From: an uncultured Mycolicibacterium sp.
GTDB lineage: Bacteria > Actinomycetota > Actinomycetes > Mycobacteriales > Mycobacteriaceae
Length of the DNA: 52,423 bases
Assembly (NCBI GenBank): GCA_945957405.1
Contig: CAMFLL010000003.1
Span: 1-52,423 of the forward strand
Direction: 5' to 3'
The notes beneath the pieces are model-generated. The model did no database searches and was not told where the DNA came from. It worked only from the letters and a program-made list of their open reading frames with translations. Both the position numbers and the translations under genes were made by a program. This document shows positions 46,384 through 52,423 of this stretch, piece after piece (position 1 is the first letter of the stretch; each line of letters starts with the position of its first letter).

Positions 46384-47577
46384 ATGCTATTGCCGCTAGA
46401 CAGCTGTCCGCATACTTCGCTCCCGCAACATCACGTCGATCTCTTTCGCAACTCGCCGACCCTCGACATCACGTTGCCTGACGGCACGGCGGCGATTGCC
46501 GTAACTCGTCAGTGCGACGTACGAACCGTGTTGAGTGACAATCGCTTCAGTCGGGCGAAATTTCACGGGCCTACTGTTGGGCCGGGCGCCGATCTGCCTC
46601 TGGCACTGATCACCTCGGATCCGCCAAACCACACACGTCGGCGCCAGGCCGTTCAAGGATGGTTCACGAAGCGACGCGCTGAGAAGGCTCGGCCGCTCAT
46701 TGGCCGCGTTGCCGATCAACTTCTCGACGACCTGCTCGCGGCGGGCCCACCAGCCGACCTCCTCACACAGTTCTGCCAGCCTTTTCCGAACCTCGTGCAC
46801 ATGACCCTCTTTGGGTTGGACACTGCCGATCTGTCCTTTCTCGTGCCGCGAATATCGGTCGCATGGTCAGCTGGTAACTACCAACGTGACGAGGTCGCGA
46901 AAGCAAATCGCGACTTGCACGACTACTTCGAAAGTCGAGTCTGTCGATCGCGTAACCGGGCGGAGGCGGGCGGGCTGATCGATGCCCTGGTGCAGGACGA
47001 ATCCTCAAACAGATTGACCCAAGCAGAGATCATCATGCTCGTCATGGGTCTGCTCATGGCAGGCGCAGAGACTACCGCCAGCCATCTCGCACTGAGTCTC
47101 ATTGAGGTACTTCAGCATCCCGGACTGGTGGATTCGCTTCGCCGACATCCCGAGCAGATTCCTTCCGCGGTCGAGGAGCTGCTGCGCTGGGTTTGGTTTG
47201 GCGGCACGATCGGTGGCACGGCGGGGCGTCCGCACATCGCCACCGCGGACGTGGAGCTGCGCGACCGTCTGATTGCAAAGGGCGAAGTCGTCGTGCCCAT
47301 ACTCGATGTCGCCAACCGCGATCGCGATGTGTTCCCGAACGCTGACGAGTTCTGCCCTCAGCGGAGTCCGAACCCGCACCTCGGATTCGGCCACGGTCGG
47401 CACCAGTGCATAGGAATGGCTTTCGCTCGACTCGAACTCCAAGTTGGCTTGCAAACCGTGCTGTCCCGACTGAACGAACTAGCTCTCGTGACTTCGTCCG
47501 AGATCGAGTGGCAAACACAGATGTTCACCCGCGGTGTTCGGAATCTGCCGGTGACCTGGCGAGGCGGTGGACAATGA
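46384..47577 (+). CDS. Cytochrome P450
   Basis: The 397-residue soluble P450 shows the I-helix MAGAETTASHL, ExxR in VEELLRWVW, and the heme loop LGFGHGRHQCIGMAFARLEL with the cysteine ligand near residue 342. Conserved ALITSDPPNHTRRRQAV supports the bacterial type. It probably oxidises the terpenoid skeleton; redox partners are not encoded nearby. ATG 46384 lies four bases after the previous stop, without a clear ribosome-binding site, suggesting translational coupling. Confidence 0.93.
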   Translation: MLLPLDSCPHTSLPQHHVDLFRNSPTLDITLPDGTAAIAVTRQCDVRTVLSDNRFSRAKFHGPTVGPGADLPLALITSDPPNHTRRRQAVQGWFTKRRAEKARPLIGRVADQLLDDLLAAGPPADLLTQFCQPFPNLVHMTLFGLDTADLSFLVPRISVAWSAGNYQRDEVAKANRDLHDYFESRVCRSRNRAEAGGLIDALVQDESSNRLTQAEIIMLVMGLLMAGAETTASHLALSLIEVLQHPGLVDSLRRHPEQIPSAVEELLRWVWFGGTIGGTAGRPHIATADVELRDRLIAKGEVVVPILDVANRDRDVFPNADEFCPQRSPNPHLGFGHGRHQCIGMAFARLELQVGLQTVLSRLNELALVTSSEIEWQTQMFTRGVRNLPVTWRGGGQ

Positions 47578-48461
47578 CTGCTGCGGTTGGTATCTCGAAC
47601 TTCATTCTCACCAGGTATCCGCCCGTTCTTGCGATCGTGTACGTCTTGGCGCTCGGCGTCGGAGGAATCGGTCTGTTCACCGTGCTCGCCGGGGAGCGGA
47701 TTCCTGCCAGTGCGATGCCGATGTTGGGGATAGTCGCGGTGACCCTGTTCGCCGACCTGCTGATCATGCGTGTCCTCGACGACATCCGTGACAGCGACTA
47801 TGACCGGATTGCGAACCCACAGCGCCCGGTGGCCTCTGGCGCAGTTGCGCATCGGGACCTGTCCACTCTGTGTGCCCTATGCCTGACGGTCATCGTCGTT
47901 GCGAATCTGTTCTTCCCCAGTGGACTGTTGGTCCTCGTCGTCCAGTTTCTCTACACCGGGGCGCTGATGGCTGTCGGGCGGCGATTCCCGGCCACCCGCG
48001 GTGACAACCTCGTTCTGAACTTACTTGTCAGCCTTCCGGTTCAACTACTGCTTTATGGGTATCTGCTCGCGGCCTCAGCCAAGATCGGCGCCGATGCGCC
48101 GACCGCAGTCGTTGGTGGGGTTGGAATTCTGATTCTGACACTGTGCGCCGGCCAGGTCGAGTTCGGAAAGAAGCTTGTCCGCCGGCCTGCGCCGGGCGAA
48201 CGAAGCTACGTCAATTCGATTGGCTATCGTGCAACGTCGCTGCTTACGATCGGCACTGGGCCGATTGCCGTCGCACTGTTCGCCATCGCGGCGCCTGTTT
48301 CGCCGCTCTTGAAGGCATTCGTCGCGTTGCCTGCGATCGCTGTTGCCGGATTCGGCATCAAGTACCTCAGCCACAGGGACAATCGATGGCCCGCAGCGGT
48401 ATCAACCCTCGGCCTACTTGGCACGCTGGTTGCCTTCGCCGTCGTCGGAGCGGTCGGTTAG
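47574..48461 (+). CDS. UbiA-family membrane prenyltransferase
   Basis: The 295-residue membrane protein has around eight helices and the first UbiA motif LDDIRDSDYDRIANPQRPVASG (NDxxDxxxD-like, residues 69-77). The second motif region reads GQVEFGKKLVRRPAPGERSYV, resembling the subfamily with FExGRK...DE rather than DxxxD. It would transfer or cyclise a prenyl diphosphate in the membrane; both UbiA aromatic prenyltransferases and UbiA-type terpene cyclases exist. ATG 47574 overlaps the P450 stop (ATGA). The 3' end overlaps the convergent snoaL-like gene by 48 bp. Confidence 0.87.
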   Translation: MTAAVGISNFILTRYPPVLAIVYVLALGVGGIGLFTVLAGERIPASAMPMLGIVAVTLFADLLIMRVLDDIRDSDYDRIANPQRPVASGAVAHRDLSTLCALCLTVIVVANLFFPSGLLVLVVQFLYTGALMAVGRRFPATRGDNLVLNLLVSLPVQLLLYGYLLAASAKIGADAPTAVVGGVGILILTLCAGQVEFGKKLVRRPAPGERSYVNSIGYRATSLLTIGTGPIAVALFAIAAPVSPLLKAFVALPAIAVAGFGIKYLSHRDNRWPAAVSTLGLLGTLVAFAVVGAVG

Positions 48462-48878
48462 AAGGCCGCACGAGAACCAATCCTCTGCCGGCTCGATGGC
48501 CGCGTTCAACTCGGCCTGCCAATACTCGTGAAAGACCGAGCAGCGACCGTCCGAACCGAATCGGAGTGTGACGCAACCGGATACGGTCCTTGGTTCGCGC
48601 GTCGCGGGGTCACGCAGAATGCACCAGAATTCCACCGCGGCGCGGTCCGCGGACTCGACCGCACTGCCAAACCAGATTCGCGGGTCGACTTGTCTGGACA
48701 AGGTCTCGGCCCAATGTGCGCGAATCGCGTCGCGTCCACGATGCCGCTCACCGAACGGACCGCGATGGTAGTACGCATCGTCGGTGAAGAGGCCGGCGAT
48801 CGCATTTGGATCCCGTTGTCGCCAACACGACTCGAGCGCGCTCATCCATTCGTCGGTGTTCATGGGTCCATCCCTCAT
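48414..48878 (-). CDS. SnoaL/NTF2-like small protein
   Basis: The 154-residue protein has the NTF2-like cone fold pattern: WMSALESCWRQRDPNAIAGLF, DDAYYHRGPFGERHRGRDAI, 'RAAVEFWCILRDPATREP', 'VTLRFGSDGRCSVFHEYWQ'. SnoaL-like enzymes catalyse isomerisation, cyclisation or hydration in secondary metabolism, and many members lack known function. ATG 48878 overlaps the stop of the isoprenoid-synthase-like gene upstream (ATGA), making it the last gene of the mmpL unit. Confidence 0.8.
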   Translation of the reverse strand: MRDGPMNTDEWMSALESCWRQRDPNAIAGLFTDDAYYHRGPFGERHRGRDAIRAHWAETLSRQVDPRIWFGSAVESADRAAVEFWCILRDPATREPRTVSGCVTLRFGSDGRCSVFHEYWQAELNAAIEPAEDWFSCGLLTDRSDDGEGNQRAK

Positions 48879-49900
48879 CGGAGTTGAAACTGCGGGAAGT
48901 AGGAAATCGTCTCGTCGATGAGCTCGGCCAGTTCAGTGACACACTGCGGGTCACCATCCAGCGACGCGAGTGTGTCGCGAGCGGCGCGGATGATGGGCTG
49001 GATCGTCGCTGCGTAGCTGGAAACGATGTCCGCCGCCAACATTGCTTGCTTCAGTTCCGCCCGCGCCTCCTCCGAAGTGCGCGCTTGCCGGTGAAGGCCG
49101 ATCAATGCCGCGCGTCGAGCAGTCGACACGGTGCCCAGTAGATGAACGAGCAGATAGGTCGCAGTGCCGTTTCGCAGATCCTCGTCACGCTCGGTGGCCA
49201 GGTCGCGTTGGTCGTTGACCAGTTGACGAAGCATTCCGAGTGCTCGACCGAACGAGCGCCAGGCATCGACCCGGTCGGTATCGCAGTCCGCGAACTGCGC
49301 GGCGAGCGCAGCGGACATCCCGTAGGGCGCGCCCGTCTTGCCCTCGTAGTTGCGCAGCACATCGTCGGGAGTTGCGGTCTCCGCGTCGAGTACCAGGTCG
49401 GTCAGTTGCCCGCCGAGTGCGTCGATACACCCGTTGCTGTACTCGGTCATCAGCCGGAACCGAACGGCATCGGACACAACCAGGTCGCCAATGACATTGA
49501 GCGGCAGATAGTTACCCACCGCGATCGAGGTCATCACCCCGCGGTTGAATTCCGCGGGATCGGACCGAGCGACTTGCGGATTGTCGATCATGTCGTCCAG
49601 ATACCGTGCCGCCGCCCACCACAGTGTGTGAATAAGCGCCACGGGTGTCGCGCGCAGCGGCGCAGCGGTCTCGGCGCCGAACACGAGGACGGGCAGCATG
49701 ACGATGCCGTTGATGCTGCGCGAGGACCCGTCCAACGGAATCATGGCGAAGAACGTGTCGACGAACGTCCCCATCGCGCGATCGCCGGTTGAATTGCCGG
49801 CCAACAGCCTTTCGGTCATCGCCGACGCTTGCGCTGCGACCTCCGCCAGCGCGCGTTGCTGTGTAGTCATTTCGAATGCATCGCGTTGTAATGCTCGCAT
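48875..49900 (-). CDS. Isoprenoid-synthase-fold protein (polyprenyl-synthetase-like, possible terpene synthase)
   Basis: The 341-residue helical protein keeps the class I fold. The first Asp motif is ARYLDDMIDNP (DDMID, residues 102-106). The region NYEGKTGAPYGMSAAL corresponds to the conserved KT segment of prenyl synthases, and GMLRQLVNDQRDLATE (NDQRD, 229-233) replaces the usual second DDxxD, followed by DLRNGTATYLLV. The N-for-D change and weak N-terminal IPP-binding motifs suggest an IDS-like terpene synthase or ComQ-like prenyltransferase rather than a chain elongase. It starts one base after the mmpL stop. Confidence 0.78.
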   Translation of the reverse strand: MRALQRDAFEMTTQQRALAEVAAQASAMTERLLAGNSTGDRAMGTFVDTFFAMIPLDGSSRSINGIVMLPVLVFGAETAAPLRATPVALIHTLWWAAARYLDDMIDNPQVARSDPAEFNRGVMTSIAVGNYLPLNVIGDLVVSDAVRFRLMTEYSNGCIDALGGQLTDLVLDAETATPDDVLRNYEGKTGAPYGMSAALAAQFADCDTDRVDAWRSFGRALGMLRQLVNDQRDLATERDEDLRNGTATYLLVHLLGTVSTARRAALIGLHRQARTSEEARAELKQAMLAADIVSSYAATIQPIIRAARDTLASLDGDPQCVTELAELIDETISYFPQFQLR

Positions 49901-49901
49901 G

Positions 49902-52145
49902 TCAGTTCGCCGCCAATTGTGCTGTCAATTGGCGCACTGTCAGTTGATGCTGACGACGAGCCCCGCTCACGAGCAGATGTGCGGGAGGTCGTCGCCAATG
50001 AGGCGCCCACCAATTCGCGCGACCCATCAGCCTCATCGCGGCGGGCATGAGCACCGCACGAATGAGTGTGACGTCAAACAGGATTGCCAACGTCAACCCG
50101 ACGCCTAGCAACTTGACGAACGACACCGCAGATGTGGCCATCGCGATGAACACGATTGACATGATCAGTGCCGCCGCAGTGACGACGGGGCCAACGCGTT
50201 GCAGCCCGCTCATCACCGCGAGGTTGGTGTCGCCGTGCACGCGATACTCCTCGGTGATGCGCGACAACAGGAACACTTCGTAGTCCATGGACAGCCCGAA
50301 CGCGAGACAGATGATGAGGATCGGCGTCGGCGTGGCCAATGTCCCGGTGACAGCAAAATCCCCGACCAGCCACTTGAGGTGACCCTCCTGGAAGATGAAC
50401 ACCATCGCGCCGAGAGTCGCCGACAAGCTGACTACGTTGAGCAGCAACGCCTTTATCGGCAGTACAACGCTTCCGGTCAAGGCGAACAGCACGCCGAACA
50501 TCGCCAGCACGAGCAGCGCCGCGGCCAACGGAACTCGGTCAAACAAGTCATCTTTGGTATCGACGTTCTCCGCAGTGAGTCCACCGACATGCACGGTATC
50601 TGGAGCTGGGGTTTGGCGTACCTGATCAAGCAGCTGGCCGGCCGCGTCGCTGTAGGGATCGACGTCTGGGAGTAGCCGCAGATAGGTGCCATTCGCGTCG
50701 GGCACCGGCATCTCGCCAATCCGTTGCCCGTCGACATAGCGCGTCATTCCCAGCTTGACGGCGACGACGTGCGGCAACTGCGACAGCGACGCGGCATACC
50801 CGTCCAGCTGATCTGCGCTCGCGGAGCCTTCGAGGATCACATCCATCGCGGCGGTCGCTTGTGCCGGGAATTCGGAGCGGATCACGTCGCCCACACTTCG
50901 GCTTTCAATGGTCGCCGGCAGCGACCGGTCATCCGATGAGGTCAAGCGGATGGCACCGAAAGGTGCCGCGAGCACAAAAGCCAGGAGCAGAACTGCGCCC
51001 CCCATCACTACCGGCCTACGCATGACCAACCGTGAACTGCGGAACCAGAACCCGTCTTCCTCAGCCCGCACTTCGGCCGATGCGCGACGCCCGAATACCT
51101 GTGGAATCACGCGGCGCACGTTGAGCGAGTCGATTCGGGGGCCCAGAAGTCGCAACATGGCAGGCATGACGACGAGCGCGCACACCGTCGCGAGCAGTAT
51201 CACGCCGACACAGGCGTAGGCGATCGAACGCAGGAACATCATCGGGAAGACAAGCAGAGCCAGCACCGACAACGCCACCGCAGTCGCAGAGAACACGACT
51301 GTGCGGCCGGCGGTTCGAACCGACTCGATGATCGCATCGTCGAGGGACTGAGACCGAGTTCGCTCCTCCCGGAACCTCGTCAACACCAGAAGGCTGTAGT
51401 CGATCGCCAGAGCCAGGCCGATGATCGTCGTGACGTTGAGCGCGTAGTTGGACACCGGGGTGACAACCGACAACAACGCAAGAAGGCCTAGTGAACCCGC
51501 GATCGAAACCACACCGATCACGACCGGCAAGCCGGCTGCGACGAGGCTGCCGAACACCAGCGTTATCAACACCAGGATTATCGGCATCGCGATTGCTTCA
51601 CTGAGCGCCAGGTCGTGGTTGAGCTGGTCGGTCACATCGTCGTAGCTGACCGCCTCACCGCCGAGTTCGAGCTTGAGCGGACCGCGCTCGGTGTCGCGGT
51701 AGGTGGCGATCAGACGTCTGGCGGTCGCCGCAAACTCGCGCTCATCGCCTTCGACGTGCGCCACGATCAGCGCTTTCGTCCCGTCATTGCTACGGAGCAA
51801 TTCGGACCGGCCTGGTCCCCAGTACGAGCTGACTGTCGTGATGCCAGGCGTGGCGGCAAGTTCTTGAGTGAACGCCTCGCCGGCGGCAACCGCGCCGGGG
51901 TCATCGACAGAACCGCCGCCGGTGTGAGTCGCGAGAATCACCAGGTTCGGTTTGCCGACGTGAAAACGCTGCTCCAGCGCGGCAGCGGCGCGTTGCGATT
52001 CTGAAGAAGCGTTATAGAAGCCGCCGCCTGACAGCCGCTCGCTGATCCCCGACCCACACCCGAGTGCGGCAACCATGAGCACCACAGTGGCGACGAGAAC
52101 CGCCTTCGGCCGGGCGACGGCCAGTCGCGCAAGCCGGTCCAACAT
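49902..52145 (-). CDS. MmpL/RND-family exporter
   Basis: The 747-residue protein has the RND layout: helix 1 (AVLVATVVLMVAALGCGSG), a first periplasmic domain, helices 2-6 (with LALAIDYSLLVLTRFREE), a second periplasmic domain and helices 7-12 (CLAFGLSMDYEVFLLSRITEEY). The two Asp-Tyr pairs in the membrane are the proton relay of MmpL proteins. It is likely to export the cluster product. I chose ATG 52145 because GAAGGGAGA lies five bases upstream, although the frame is open to 52358. It heads the minus-strand unit with the isoprenoid-synthase-like and SnoaL genes. Confidence 0.93.
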   Translation of the reverse strand: MLDRLARLAVARPKAVLVATVVLMVAALGCGSGISERLSGGGFYNASSESQRAAAALEQRFHVGKPNLVILATHTGGGSVDDPGAVAAGEAFTQELAATPGITTVSSYWGPGRSELLRSNDGTKALIVAHVEGDEREFAATARRLIATYRDTERGPLKLELGGEAVSYDDVTDQLNHDLALSEAIAMPIILVLITLVFGSLVAAGLPVVIGVVSIAGSLGLLALLSVVTPVSNYALNVTTIIGLALAIDYSLLVLTRFREERTRSQSLDDAIIESVRTAGRTVVFSATAVALSVLALLVFPMMFLRSIAYACVGVILLATVCALVVMPAMLRLLGPRIDSLNVRRVIPQVFGRRASAEVRAEEDGFWFRSSRLVMRRPVVMGGAVLLLAFVLAAPFGAIRLTSSDDRSLPATIESRSVGDVIRSEFPAQATAAMDVILEGSASADQLDGYAASLSQLPHVVAVKLGMTRYVDGQRIGEMPVPDANGTYLRLLPDVDPYSDAAGQLLDQVRQTPAPDTVHVGGLTAENVDTKDDLFDRVPLAAALLVLAMFGVLFALTGSVVLPIKALLLNVVSLSATLGAMVFIFQEGHLKWLVGDFAVTGTLATPTPILIICLAFGLSMDYEVFLLSRITEEYRVHGDTNLAVMSGLQRVGPVVTAAALIMSIVFIAMATSAVSFVKLLGVGLTLAILFDVTLIRAVLMPAAMRLMGRANWWAPHWRRPPAHLLVSGARRQHQLTVRQLTAQLAAN

Positions 52146-52340
52146 GATTGTCTCCCTTCGCGTCGACGGGGACGGCGATTGTGGCCGCGTCGCGGCGTCG
52201 GGAGGTCGTCGCCATACAGCCGCGGCCATCTGTGCGTCATAGCTGCCCTGGAGAACACGACGAGTTGTCGGGACACTTCGTGTCTTCTTCGTTGGTGTTG
52301 TGACAGATAAATCGTCAGTCGTGTTCGGTGCACCGAGCGC

Positions 52341-52387
52341 AGTAGCACCCCACTGCAATCTCGCTCGGTTCCGGCTCCGGCACTACT
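52341..52387 (-). promoter_or_regulatory. Shared cluster element, copy 4 (mmpL operon)
   Basis: Read on the minus strand: AGTAG, 37 bp, CTACT, with core GCGAGATTGCAGTGGGG, which is closest to the dxs copy. The downstream GCGCTCGGTGCACC and GACGATTTATCTGT resemble the gps leader. Its distance to the mmpL ATG is 195 bp, about 100 more than in the other three copies, and the extra stretch contains ACACGA/TCGTGT arms 17 bases apart. Confidence 0.72.
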
Positions 52388-52423
52388 TCGTCACGATCGT
52401 GACTGATCCACCCACCCGTCGCG

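Noticed and set aside
51938..52348. 136-codon ORF in the mmpL leader, and the long N-terminal mmpL extension to 52358
   Set aside because: Neither has a conserved domain; the strong GAAGGGAGA site and the first RND helix place the mmpL start at 52145.

Overview
This is a high-GC actinobacterial chromosome segment, most likely from a fast-growing Mycolicibacterium/Mycobacterium. The left two thirds follow the order I recall for M. tuberculosis Rv0807 to Rv0826: purF, purM, DUF3073, ygfZ, pabC, nitrobindin, sseC, cysA-type sulfurtransferase, thiX, lmeA, glnR, mshD, pst/phoU, an LCP protein, dus, desA1. Mycothiol synthase (mshD), the lipomannan factor LmeA, MCE and MmpL proteins, and many leaderless start sites (TANNNT followed 7-8 nt later by ATG/GTG) all fit mycobacteria. 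No similarity search was possible; assignments rest on reading motifs, family knowledge and gene order.

Layout. 1-4.3 kb: end of an alpha/beta-hydrolase gene, CPBP protease, PPOX/F420 protein, an orphan MCE protein, an SCP-like protein and a DoxX-like membrane protein. 4.6-11.3 kb: purF, purM and the folate-linked genes ygfZ and pabC. 11.3-15.2 kb: a structured putative small RNA, two paralogous small lipoproteins, a 32-residue membrane peptide coupled to nitrobindin, and a sulfur operon led by a cysteine-rich leaderless leader peptide. 15.2-18.3 kb: thiX, lmeA, glnR, mshD. 18.3-23.1 kb: the phosphate operon pstSCAB with three GTTCAC boxes, and convergent phoU. 23.2-33.4 kb: LCP ligase, dus, desA1, regulators, a Ser/Thr kinase and small secreted proteins. 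33.4-37.1 kb: a TetR/MFS pair with a twin operator, and a secreted PE-PPE-domain hydrolase.

37.2-52.4 kb is an accessory terpenoid gene cluster and the most interesting part. It has a dedicated DXP synthase (precursor supply), a canonical polyprenyl diphosphate synthase, a squalene/phytoene-synthase-like protein with a degenerate first Asp motif, a second isoprenoid-synthase-fold protein, a UbiA-type membrane prenyltransferase, a P450, an ICMT-type methyltransferase, a SnoaL-like protein, an 886-residue protein built like rifampin phosphotransferase, an AfsA-like (gamma-butyrolactone synthase family) protein and an MmpL exporter. The 11 genes form four transcription units: dxs; gps-psy-like; afsA-icmt-rph-P450-ubiA; mmpL-ids-snoaL.

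Each of the four units is preceded, in the matching orientation, by the same ~46-bp element (AGTAG, 36-37 bp, YTACT, with an internal GCGAGATTGCAGTGG-like core). The dxs and gps leaders also share two hairpins whose arms differ in compensating ways, and similar first codons. This points to one dedicated cluster-wide regulatory circuit, at DNA or leader-RNA level. The combination of a terpenoid pathway, an AfsA-like enzyme and an RPH-like phosphotransferase under one shared element is the best candidate here for an undescribed system, possibly a terpenoid signal or specialised metabolite.
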